Shown in pieces: positions 24,899 through 36,189 of a stretch of DNA of 64,000 bases; within the stretch, counting starts at the first letter, position 1, and every line of letters starts with the position of its first letter. Position numbers and translations under genes: made by a program. The DNA is from Lyophyllum atratum (Eukaryota > Basidiomycota > Agaricomycetes > Agaricales > Lyophyllaceae): the NCBI GenBank assembly GCA_014905825.1, contig JACGCN010000022.1:372001-436000 (forward strand). The letters are read 5' to 3'. The notes under the pieces are model-generated. The model made no database searches. It saw only the letters and a list, made by a program, of their open reading frames with translations, and was not told the DNA's origin.

Positions 24899-26524
24899 TG
24901 GATTTTCGTTTCTAGCCTCCATGCGTTCCACTGAAGTCCCTTTGATCTTTTTTGTTTTTGTTTTACTTCTCGATATTGGATACCATCGTTATTTTATCTC
25001 TTCCTGTCGATACATGTACACACTATGCACACGATCTTTCGTTCTGGAGGTATAGGCTGAACTAAAAATAGGCAGTAGTGGCAGTGCAGGCATAATTAGT
25101 CGTGTGCCTCATTTTTAAAACAGTGTCTAGAGGACCATATACTTGTACAAGCACACATTCGCGTCCATAAAACAACGGCAAATGATTTCCAAGGCAGAAT
25201 AATTTGGCAGCTGGTACGATTCGGAAAGTTCTTGGATCTGCTCCGCCTATGGTTTTCGGAATTTCAAGCATCGACTCGAGTCTGGGCAGCTGCCCCCTGC
25301 TGCCCCGTACACCTTCCGGCAAGTCTCATGTCTTATCCAGTCAGATGCCTATAAACGTGCTGCTTCAATTCAAGCATACCATCGCCTCGTATTTCGAGTC
25401 ACGTACTTGGTAAGACGCGGAGCCATAAAATGCGCGTTTTGACTTTGCACGTTGATCCAGCCCGAGAGTTTCACCGTCCTTGCTTTCGGGCACCTTTAAG
25501 GGTAATTTGCGTCAGGCTACGAGGCTAGAGAAGCAGCAGCGCCGTCCGCACCTTCAGAGAATCAAATGGGCACAAACCCTTGCGTCGTCACTCTGTCCAC
25601 GCACGTCGGAACGCCCTTGCCTCGAGCACTCTCCCCCGTCCTTACTTCATCCTAGCTCTGTTCTCCCTGTTAATCGTGACATCATATATCTCGGCCCCAG
25701 AGTATCCAGTGGACGGTGCATCCTCTTGTACCTTGCAGAATGTCATCCGGACTTCAAAGCTTCATTAATCATTCGTCAGCGGCGTCCCATTTGGCCTGTT
25801 GTATGAGAGCCTCCGCCGTGTAGTTGTAGCTCGTGGCTAACTCGATGCTTTGACTAGTGTGGACACTGTACTGGAGTGGAATACGCTGGAAATAGGCTTG
25901 GAGGGCACCGTGTTGGTCGTCGATGTTTGCGACTCGGAGTCGGATGCCAGTCGGCGGCAGCCCAGGAACCAACAAATATGACCACGTGCGGGATGACCTC
26001 ACGTTCGTTACGTCAAAGTTCTGGCTGGTTATCCGGCTTGTCCTCAACGTTCCAACCTCCAGTAGTAGCTATGACAGATACACTGCTACTAGCCAACGGA
26101 CGTGGACCCGTCGCAATAATCCACACATAGAATCTATTATTCCAGACCATGTAAAGTTTCATCATTTGTGAGGCCTCTTTGCTCGCTTCGCGTAATACTC
26201 TGACCGTACCACAACAGCCTGGCCCTTGCTTATCCAAAGCTGTTCAAACTTCTCATGCCCACTACGATATCTCCTCCCTAGGACGCAGACTTGTACTTCT
26301 TCCTTTTAAGTTCCGCTGCAACAATCTATCTCATAATTTATAAACCTCTCAGAAACGCATGGGTCTATTTTTATAACCGGCACAGGGAACGGCAGCTCGA
26401 TCAACGCAGAACTATGTCATGACCGGTTATCCTTCCGTTGTCCATGTGGAAATCTATATAAACACAATTGGAGAGGCCATTACAGGCCATTACCTCCCCC
26501 ACGCTCACCCCCCCTTCCACCGCC
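24899..26524. other. Intergenic region, PEX19 to MFS transporter
   Basis: Short overlapping frames on both strands near 25062-26240. A minus-strand pair (26237-26013 and 26047-25769) could be spliced exons of an unknown gene but nothing in it is recognisable, so it is not called. Confidence 0.35.
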
Positions 26525-28827
26525 ATGCCTCACGACCCTGACGAAACAAGTCCGACGCCCACCCTGGACAACGAAGGAAAACATACCACACACGGGGCCA
26601 CAGATGGGGCCACAGAGGAGTCAAACGACCTCATCCTCGTAGATTGGGACGGCCCCAAAGACCCCATGAATCCCAAAAAGTGAGGAATTCAACATGAATG
26701 TACACTACTTTTACTTACCTTGCAATAGCTGGTCGTATCGCCGAAAATGGGCGGCCACTTTGGTCGTCTCTTCATTCACATTTATATCGCCCGTTTCGTC
26801 CTCTATGGTCGCGCCCGCGACAATGCAGGTCGCGTCTGATTTTGGGGTCACAGACAGTGTAGTCATTGCGATGATGACGTCTGTCTTTGTTTTGGGTTAT
26901 GGTGAGGACTAATTATCCCTTGGCCTTAATACCCTGTCCTGAACGTGTCCTGAGCGTGTTCATAGCATTTGATCCTCTTGTAAGTAACCTCTTACCTGCG
27001 ACATCCCTCTTGCCGTTTTCTAAGGCAGCCGCCAGATTTTGGGCCCGTTGAGCGAGATCTTTGGCAGGTCACGGGTCCTCCAGCTGTCGAACCTTTTTTA
27101 TCTCGGTAAGCCGGCAGTCACCTCCGGAAACCCGTGCCTAAACTCAATTGCGTCCAGCGTGGAATTTGGGAGGTGGTTTTGCACAAACCAAAGGACAGTT
27201 TATCGCGTTTCGTTTCTTGTCTGGTCTGGGTGGAAGTGCGCCCCTCGCTGTGAGTTTCTCACCAGATATCCTAACTTGCTTCTCATCTTACTACCTTATT
27301 CAGATCGGTGGCGGCGTCCTGGGAGATGTGTGGCATGCGGAGGAAAGAGGACGAGCTATCGCGATTTACTCTCTCGCACCTTTACTAGGACCCGTTGTCG
27401 GACCCGTCTGCGGCGCGTGGTGAGTTTCTAAAAGACTCCTGTACATTCTTTCAACATGCGACCTCATTTTCTTCCTATCCAGGATTGCTGCACGGTCCAC
27501 TTGGCGTTGGGTGGTAAGCTTCATTTCATCTCCAGGAATTTTGGCTACCAACAACAACATAGTTTTGGTCAACAAGCATCGTCGATGCTGCTATTCAAAT
27601 TTCCGGTCTTTTTTTCCTCCAAGAAAGTTTGTTCATTCTTTCAGTATACTACTGTTCACTTCCTAATCCCGCTTCTCGTCAGCTTTTGCACCTATTCTTC
27701 TCGAGCGTAAAGCCGAGAAGATCAGAAAAACAATGGACGCGGAAAAGGGTCAGCAGAAAGACGTGCGTACTATCTATGAAGCTAAAGGGGAGCGATCGTG
27801 AGTCATCTGCGACGTCATACCCGTTACATTCATCTCCAGCTGTGGCGTTCTCTCCATCAGATGGGGACAAATATTCTCCAAAGCTCTCACCCGACCATTC
27901 CAAATTTTCGCCCAGGAGCAGATCATCCAGCTTTTTGGGGTCTACATGGCCTTCTGCTACGGAATCTTCTATCGTAAGTCCTGTGCGTCTATCGCTCCGA
28001 CTTCGAACTTGACGCAGGCATCTAGTATTTCTTACCACTATGCCTGCGATATTCGAAGGCACCTATGGCGAGAAGCCGGGTATTGCTGGCCTTCACTATA
28101 TCGCACTTGGAATCGGCCTTTCCCTTGCCTCACAGACGAATGCGCGGTATATGGATCGCATTTATATACACTTCAAGAAAAAGAACAATGACGTCGGCGA
28201 GCCTGAGTTTCGCCTTCGTAAGTGCTGATTTAGACGTCTTCCGCAGACGATGCTTGATATCTGTTGTAGCATCTATGGTGCCGGGCACGATCCTTCTACC
28301 CATAGGCCTCGTTATGGCTGGCTGGGCGGCCGAAAAGCATGTCCACTGGATCGTCACAGATATCGTACGTATCTTTCTTCTACGTTGTTGTCGGCGCGTC
28401 TGAGGTACACACAGGGAATCGCACTCGTCGGAGGGGGTATTATCCTCTTATTTCAGGCAATCCAAACCTACACGGTTGATGCGTTCACGCTGCACGCTGC
28501 GTCCGGTTAGTCCTTTGTGTTGGGACTGTCGATGCGCCGCTGACTTCGGGCTTTCACTTGTCAGCCTTAGCTGCCGTCTCATGCTTGCGCTCACTGTGTG
28601 GGTTCGGATTTCCGCTGTTCGCGCCAGCGATGTACAAAGCGCTCGGTTATGGCAAAGGCGACACGATCCTAGCAGCGGTGGCGGTGCTTCTTGGATGTCC
28701 TGCGTGAGCTCTCGATCTTTTCACCATTCCTTTTGGACCTGAGACTCACATGTACTTCAGACCTTGGTTCTTCTGGAAGTATGGGAAACAGATACGCATG
28801 AAAAGCAAATATGCACGCAAGACGTAA
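26525..28827 (+). CDS. MFS multidrug transporter (DHA1, Tpo1/Flu1-like)
   Basis: An intact, intron-dense transporter of roughly 530 residues; I place about a dozen GT-AG introns of 45-70 bp. Such proteins are proton-coupled exporters of drugs or polyamines in the plasma membrane. Landmarks are the DWDGPKDPMNPKNWS entry motif typical of the fungal DHA1 group and SSFTFISPVSSSMVAPA in the first helix. ILGPLSEIFGRS gives the loop 2-3 MFS signature, and GGVLGDVWHAEERGRA with APLLGPVVGPVCGAW gives motif C. TWRWVF and the C-terminal FPLFAPAMYKALGYGKG helix follow. The start Met at 26525 begins a polar acidic N-tail. The substrate cannot be told from sequence. Confidence 0.86.
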
Positions 28828-29093
28828 TGAAGGAAAGTTAGATGGAGCTGGATGGGCCATTTATTATCGCCCTCAGGGAGAGACGACATTAGTCTTCGTT
28901 TCATGGTTTCCTTTCATGCCTTGATGAGGCTTCGCGCCAAGACGCTGACGCCACGAACATACACATCGGATTACTCATTATTCGCATTTAATACCCTCAT
29001 CGCTACTTGTAAACAGGATTGCATTATAGAAGTATTCCATACACGATAACTTTAAAACGAGATAGAAATTCTATCACGACATTCGCCTACACA

Positions 29094-29574
29094 TTAACGC
29101 GACAGGAAGAACCAATCGACAGGAGAGATGGTTCCGACCTCAGGCGGGGAGAGCTCTGCAAAGGCTTGGTGGCTGAGGCTGATGTTGAACGAGTGGGCGC
29201 CCGCAAGGAAGAGGTCCGTGAACGTTACTTCGACATTTCTGTCCTGGTCTGTGTATGGAGGGAGGAGATGCGTTGTCAAGGGCGAATATCAAAGCATCAG
29301 GAAGAGCATGGCTTACATTGGACCAGGACCTGTCGGCAACATTTCTCCCCATTTGGGAAAAGGTCGACAGGAAGTGCGACTCGGAAGTCTGTGGGTGTGC
29401 ATGCTTGGGGGCAAGGAGTGGTCCCCAGGGAGTCCCAGGAAGCTGTATTCATTTCGTGAGCATTGATAGTCCTTGTCATGCATGAGGACTAATGAGCGCA
29501 CCTCTTCCCGTGAAGGCGTTGGCGGCGGGGATGACGGTAGAAATGGCAAGGAGGGTTAACTTGATAAGCAACAT
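29094..29574 (-). CDS. Small secreted expansin-like (double-psi beta-barrel) protein
   Basis: Three exons give about 115 residues. The N-terminus is a signal peptide (MLLIKLTLLAISTVIPAANA). The mature part contains CPQACTPTDFRVALP, then EKCCRQVLVQY, then VEVTFTDLFLAGAHSFNIS and a C-terminal ending in VDWFFL. Spacing and the final 'V-x-W-x-F' strand resemble the RlpA-like/expansin-like proteins that basidiomycetes secrete in large numbers. The usual acidic DxC motif of active expansins reads TDLFLAG here, so enzymatic activity is doubtful; a wall-binding or effector-like role is only inference. Introns: donor after GRA, and a second one with GTAAGC that splits a Tyr codon. The first splice keeps an even number of Cys. 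Confidence 0.62.
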
Positions 29575-31424
29575 ACTGCAGGAGGATAGAGCTTGCTCGT
29601 TAGAATATCCAAGAGGTAACGATTTTATACCTCTCAGGCACGTGGTCGGGGAATGGTTAAAGTTATACTGGAAGTAACGCGACCATCCCGGCTGCTTATG
29701 AAGGGAACGGGGAAATACATGGAAAGCGGGACTGCCGGCTCTTGTGAAGAGAAAAACGCAATCCGTTGCGATATTTGATGCAAATTCTGACGCCCCCAAC
29801 GCCGTATGGTCTGGAGAGCTTTGCGCGGGCGGCGGGGATGATACCAACAGGCGTGTTTGTCGGAATCGGGACCATTAAGCACGTATTGATAGTAAACGGG
29901 ATGTCTGTTGCAGTCGCGTAGTCGAGATTCAAACGACATCAAGAGCCAGGCGTGCAGGTTTGAATGTGGCGAGTGGGCAGCCAAAGTACAAGTTCCATTA
30001 GCGCCCGAGGCAGAAATCGTAGAGTCTTTTTCTGGATAAAGAAAGGCTACCGGCGTTCACATATGAGGTCGAATTTTGGACGGGGTTACTGCCGGCGGAT
30101 ACTAGAAGCCTGCCAGATCCAAGGGGCTGACAATGTGTCACAGCTGTAGAATGGAAAGGGGCCCTGATCTGACGCACTTACTAAGTATTTACGACATGTC
30201 AATCTCCGGGTTAGAGAGGATATCTAATGGTGTAAGATACGGACGACGCAGGCTGAGGTACTCTTGGGTTATGATGAAGGTCGCGATGGAAAGGTTGCGG
30301 CAATTGCCGGCAGCTTGGGTCGTGGCATGAAAAGCTTTGGTTGCGGCACACTTCATGACGATATTTCGCGAACAACAGCCCTTCGACTCATGAAACAGAA
30401 GGCTCTCAGCTAGCGCAACAAAAAAGTTCGAACGCGAACGCGCGATGGCGATTTTCAGAGCGTCAGGGGATGCTACGCCTGAAGACATAGGTAGTATTGA
30501 CAAATGGCTTCACTCCCAAGTGCGCACTCGGGCCCTGAGCTGCTGCTTGACACAAGTCTAATTAGGCCAGGCCGAGTCTCTGCCAGTACCGTCAAGGAGG
30601 ATCGAGGGGTGCACGCACAGCTGCAGATCGGGACTAGAGCTAGCGCGACGGGCATTGTCAACCTTGACCTAGGATTGCAACCCTGCTCTCATATACACCG
30701 CAGACTCATTTTCGCAGCTGTTGCCAGGCATACCACAGTGTCTCATGAACGTCCTCTGCGGAGCATCTGGCTCTCGAAGCACCCAGGTTCTGGTCTGCTT
30801 CTCAGGAGCTGGACGTCGGTGGAAGGACCTGCAAGGACCGATTATTCCATGGAAGAAACCAATGTTGTACTTGTGGCTGAGGATGGGCCATTTGTATCCG
30901 AAATTCGCCTGACAGATCCTTAGCCCCGCATACATTTATCTTCCCCCCGCGGGCTTCGAGCTCATTTCAATTACCAGTGGCCTGGAGCCGAAAATCTTGT
31001 GGTCAAATAAACCATTTCGTCGTTTGCCCAACATCTAGACACTTCATATCAACCGCCCACACCCGGGGTTCATGCTCTCTGACCTCAAGTTGCTTCAAAT
31101 TCCTGGAACAGCCAGAAGAGTAGTGCACCTTCCAACAACATTCTGCCCGGGTTGCGCATCTTACTCTGCACTGGCATGTTTTTCGACACATTTCAGCTGG
31201 CTTTGTTAGTTGAAGTCCTTATCCAACGGCGACGCGGTGCATTGGGATTGACTGATGTCCAATTCGATCGCTGCAGGGGTATCTCCGCAACTCTCGCGCT
31301 GGCCATGCAAAACATCGTTGGCAATGTTACCTGGACTGAAGCGAATGACGATGAGGATGAAGACGATTGCCATCAGGAAAACGGATGGTTCTCGATGGCG
31401 TCGACAGTGACTAAGCATCCGATA
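29575..31424. other. Intergenic region before the tandem repeats
   Basis: About 1.85 kb. Frames such as 30504-30923 (+) and 30935-30669 (-) mirror each other and show no domain. Nothing else is supported. Confidence 0.35.
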
Positions 31425-32255
31425 GGGGTATCTAATGTTACGTCAAGTTGGCGATGCCTTGGGAATGCCTTACCCTCATCGTGATGTTGGTGGCTAATTT
31501 ATCTATCACTTGCAATATGTTGATCATGGATAATCATAGTCTCACTATGCCCAGAGCTAGACACATTCAGTCATATTGGTTATCCGTCTATAATGAGAAA
31601 TTAGAATTGTTTAAGTCTTGAGCATCATCATAATCTTCATTCAAAGTGTATAATCCATCAGCATTTTTATGTTACCTTTGCCTTCCATGCCAAATCGACG
31701 TGGGGTATCTAACGCTACATCAAGTTGGCGATGCCTTGGGAATGCCTTACCCTCATCGTGATGTTGGTGGCTAATTTATCTATCACTTGCAATATGTTGA
31801 TCATGGATAATCATAGTCTCACTATGCCCAGAGCTAGACACATTCAGTCATGTTGGTTATCCGTCTATAATGAGAAATTAGAATTGTTTAAGTCTTGAGC
31901 ATCATCATAACTTTCATTCAAAGTGTATAATCCATCAGCATTTTTATGTTACCTTTGCCTTCCATGCCAAATCGACGTGGGGTATCTAACGCTACATCAA
32001 GTTGGCGATGCCTTGGGAATGCCTTACCCTCATCGTGATGTTGGTGGCTAATTTATCTATCACTTGCTATATGTTGATCATGGATAATCATAGTCTCACT
32101 ATGCCCAGAGCTAGACATGTTGGTTATCCGTCTATAACGAGAAATTAGAATTGTTCAAGTCTTGAGCATCATCATAATCTTCATTCAAAGTGTATGATCC
32201 ATCAGCATTTTTATGTTACCTCTGCCTTCCATGCCAAATCGATCTGAGGTAGAGT
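31425..32255. repeat. Three tandem copies of a 277-bp unit
   Basis: The phrase GGGGTATCTAA begins each copy at about 31425, 31702 and 31979, a period of 277 bp. The first two copies are nearly identical. The third has a ~10-bp deletion after GAGCTAGACA and diverges towards its end (about 32240). The unit is AT-rich, has no long open frame, and lies at the border between the gene-rich left part and the repeat-rich part. Confidence 0.9.
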
Positions 32256-32289
32256 TGGCATTGCCTTACTTGTCAATCCACTGACATAT

Positions 32290-33440
32290 TTGTTCACTAC
32301 CAGCTATATTGCTCATCCTAGCTCTTCCTCCTTTCCATCAGCCCATCCACGATAGCAAGCAAGTTAAATCTGATATTATTGCCCCCCTCCGCTGCCTCAC
32401 CGTATTTTCCATCTTCATCCGCAGCACCGGCCGCACAACATCCATCCAACCACTACTCGTGGGCTTCCTAGGTGTTGCCCCTGATGACGACGACGAACAC
32501 ATATTGGTCGGGGACAGCTCGTCACGGTCGACCTCTAACGGACCAGACTTGTGCCCGTCGAGCTCCCAGACTTTGCCGTAAGCGGGCACGTAGCCGATGC
32601 GATGAAGTGGTATACCGTCTCCTCGGCGTCATCTGCTTCAGGTCGCTCCTTCTCTTTGCCCTTCTTGGGCGGCTCGGAGGCGGTGGTGGATTTGGCCGTT
32701 TTCGCGCGCTTGGCGGGAGGAGGCTTCGTGCCGTGTTTCGTGTTGGTGGCTGCTTTTGGCATGGATTTGGCCTTGGCTTCATCAAGGATGGTGGTGGCAA
32801 TAGCGTTTAAGGCACCGCGGATGTCGGCGGGTCTGTGATGAGATTAGTATGGGCACGAATGAGTGGAAGAGTGATAACATACCGAGCAAGCGAGTTGTGA
32901 GCTTTGCGGAGTAGAGGAGGATTTGTGACAGCAAGACCCTTCATCTGGATCAGATGTGAGACTTCGGAACCGGCGAAGAATGACAGGAACGTACCACTGG
33001 CGACATCTTCTCCGTATCAACCTTAAATCTCCGTAGTTCATCTCCAATATCGACGTCTGGGAAATCTAGAAGAACATTGAGAATGGCATGAGAAGCGGTT
33101 GTCGCTCAGTTGGTTTCCAAACCAGACGCGTTTGGCCGTGGGATCATCAAATTCCGCAGGGCGATGAGCATCCTTGCGCCAGAGGAAGCAGAAGATGAGT
33201 CCGCGTGTATGAGGTGGTCGACTGCCCAGGGCTCGATATCATACATCTCAACGAGCTCCGTGCTCCGTGGCCTAGTTTGCGCGTACTAAGTGTGGTGAAG
33301 ACTCCTGGATTATCATCAAGTGCGACCTCAATGTTGCACTGGTTGCCGCTGACCTGGACCGGATTCAATGACGGCGAATGGGCCGCCGACGAGGTCGATA
33401 TTCGCAGCATGATAGAGCATGATATTGGGGGGCATGTGTG
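32290..33440 (-). pseudogene. UCH37/UCHL5-like ubiquitin C-terminal hydrolase pseudogene
   Basis: The minus strand shows the C12 deubiquitinase order: VGGPFAVIES, GVFTTL, MYDIEPWAVDHLIH, LIFCFLWRKDAHRPAEFDDP, VWFGNQLSDN, DFPDVDIGDELRRFK, then NPPLLRKAHNSLAR, PADIRGALNAI, YVPAYGKVWELDGHKSGPLEV and WMDVVRPVLRMKM. These pieces lie in different frames. I see shifts near 33290, 33205, 33095, 32600 and 32430. At 33085-33105 the codons that should give the active-site Cys after NQLSDN are missing. Two introns (about 33000-32940 and 32885-32835) are retained, so the copy came from genomic DNA and not from a processed mRNA. It cannot make an active enzyme. Confidence 0.82.
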
Positions 33441-33803
33441 TTAGTGGTGGTGGGTGGTGGTTGTGGTTGCTCGACTTCGAACAAGGTCCGAGGAGTCCAT
33501 GATTGTGGGGATACCGTGACATTCAAGAGTCCAACCTGAGTATTATGCCGCCTCGACTGAGAGGAATGAGACAAGGGTGACCATGATCATGGCTTGATAT
33601 TGGTTTGATGGTACAATGATACGGTGAAGGTAAGGAAATGTGGAGGTAAACATGGGGTAAGTGGCAAGTAGTTCGAGTCACCTCCGAGTCGGAGTTGAAG
33701 CAAAGTCACTAGTGTGACGACTATGCTAGTAGGAGTCGTACTCAGGCTATAGTAAGCCATGAACAGCAAGGTGCCTATACTAATCAGCCAAGGCAATAAT
33801 GGA

Positions 33804-35660
33804 CTATCTGGATGTGGCATTAACTTTCTTTTTCTTTTTCCCTTTCTCTTTCTTCACATCCAGTCGATCAGCAGGAGTAATGACTGCTGACCGCTTTGCA
33901 CCCTGGGTCCAGAACCTATTGACGGCGGCTGTCCCACGGGCGGTGAGCTGTACAGAGGTGCCAAACCTTGTTGTTCCTGGGGTGCTCTTACTTTGCATGG
34001 TCGAGTGCAAATCAAATTTGCCACGCCAATACACTTCAGCAAGACCTTCCGTTCTATACAAGTTTTATTAGCACAAAAGAAGCTATTGATCTGAGAAGAC
34101 ACAAACTCACTGCTGGAAATCAACTCCAATCCCATACTCTCCTAGCAAAAACGCCCCACCTTTAATCTTGTCGTGGTCGACTGTGGGATCAAGGGAGAAC
34201 TGGATGCCTGAAGCCGTGCGCTCTACTTTGGCTGCCCACCATAACCCGTAGGCGATCTGGATCTGATCAGCATCCATATGCTGATAATTCGCAAAGTCAT
34301 TGCGAGTGATGGTCAGGGAGTTTGCAAATGGCGTTCGGTTGGATTCACCATCCAAATTGCCTGCGGCAAATGACGGTATCTGGTGTCTGTGAAAGTGCCA
34401 GTATGTATAGACAACGTCCACAAAAGCTAGCAATCCGTACACTCACTCAACGGAATACTCGTGTATTAATTTCCCACCACCGGGATACAGACTTAACAGC
34501 CCATCTCGATACACCTGAGCAACTTGTGGGAACTTGTCAATCGAGTCCTTGTATCTAATAACATTTTTGTGGTCAACGCAGCTCTTACGCAGCTGAACGA
34601 ATACATGAGGGGCACTGACATGGCTTTTGCGTGATCTGTACTTAGTGGCGCGTACGCCACAACATTTTTACCCTTTTCCATACTGGCGTGCCAGCCCGCC
34701 CCATACATCATACCAAACCGCTTGCGAGGTGCACTCGAAGTCGTTTGCTCGATGCCATGGGGCTTCTTTTGGGACTATACCAAGAGTCATGTCAGCCATG
34801 GTAGAGTCAGTGACAAGAATTGAAACGAGCAGAATGATTTGACATACAGCATTCAACTTTATTTCATGGACACACATCGTGTAATCCATGAGTGTCTGAA
34901 GGCATTTTGTCACCTCAGTGTGGCGTGTGGAAGACATAGCCTGATACGCGCTGAAAAGTAAAGCATCAGAAAATAACCTTGAAGGAAAGGACAATCGACT
35001 GGGACAAACGTTAAGCGAGTGGCAAAGATGAATGCCTTGGTTTCCTTGTCAAAGACCAGATGAACACCCGGATCAGTAATCCACTTGGTTCCGAGGGCCT
35101 GGAATTCCGGATCATCCGCTGACAATGGTGTATCCCGTTTGCGCTCCATCGCAAGCAATTTGGTTCTATAGTCCGGACTCTTCTGCACTTCATGTATCTT
35201 ATAGGACTCCCCTCCGCCAAACATCTCCTTCAAGATCTGTAAAAACATGTATTAATATTTCACTGGACTCTAGCATAGTAAGAGATGATGGGTACCTGTT
35301 CAGCAAACTCCCTCATTTTCATGCGAGCTACTTCTTCGGCCTTAACGTGAGCTGCCTTGGCCTGTTGGCGACGTTGGTGCCGAGTCCGCTTCATGCGAGG
35401 ATCCTTCAAGTTGTTGTACTATAAGCCACGGCACAACCACCAAAAAACCATGTACTCACTGTGACCGTGACTTCGACATCCTGAAGCTCACCCTCCTCAA
35501 GCTCCCCTTCATCAATCATGTCACTTTCATCGACTAAATCCATAGACTGTGCCACTCGAGTATCCGAATCTGCACCATCAGCGACCTCTAGATTGTCCAT
35601 CGGGATGCCAATAAGGTCGATGTCGATATCAGTGTCAACCATCTTAGGGAGGTTTAACAC
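33804..35660 (-). CDS. TET/JBP-like 2-oxoglutarate/Fe(II) dioxygenase
   Basis: Eight exons join without a frameshift into about 480 residues. Residues ~1-70 are acidic, then comes a basic segment (RMKRTRHQRRQQAKAAH), then the conserved core. The core carries the metal motif H-x-D in FANYQHMDADQ, GLWWAA, GGAFLLGEYGIGVDF, a distal His in RGKFDLHST and the 2-oxoglutarate Arg in TTRFGTSVQL. It ends in a Lys-rich tail. This matches the TET/JBP-type oxygenases that are expanded in basidiomycetes, some of which oxidise 5-methylcytosine in DNA. Joining SVPLI to YKDSIDKFPQ across a 48-bp intron (GTATTC...ATTAG) is what keeps the frame. A second start (MVDTDIDI, 35642) is equally possible. Neighbours are pseudogenes, so its activity in this cell is uncertain. 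Confidence 0.75.
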
Positions 35661-36189
35661 AGAGGAGGAAAGTCCTGGGTATCTAATTGTATGGGGGATT
35701 TAATCTACGCTCTTGAAGTTATCATCGGCGTGATATCAATCCATCTTGTTTCTCACGAGATATCACACGCCTCCGTTTCCTCCGAATCCGGCTCTCCGGA
35801 CGAACTTCCGCTTCCTCTTCCGATGAGCCTCCGCTTCCTCTCCGGACGAGCGCTTCCTCTATATATGAGCCTCTACCTCCAACTCATGCTAGTGCTTGAT
35901 ATTTAGTGTGAGTATTTTGCGGGTCCGATATGCTCCACCAAGGGCCAGGGACTAGGAAGGAATTGTATCCGAGGAGGGCCAAAATTCTGGCCCCAGTGGG
36001 GCACTCCAGAGAAGTCGGGATATGACAGGCATGACTCCGAGCGAACACCGTGCAGAGGTCACAGAGAGTGAGTTCATTGTGGTTGGTGGTAGAGGTGACG
36101 AAGTGACAAAGCAACAAACATCGGCATAAGGTAATGGCATAGCGTGTGAGGAAGAACGTTGTCCTGTAGATAGTGCTCAACGACTTTCG

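Noticed and set aside
25769..26237. Possible spliced minus-strand gene
   Set aside because: Two frames could be joined but neither has recognisable sequence or a good start.
30504..30935. Overlapping long frames on both strands
   Set aside because: Mutually exclusive shadows with no family resemblance.
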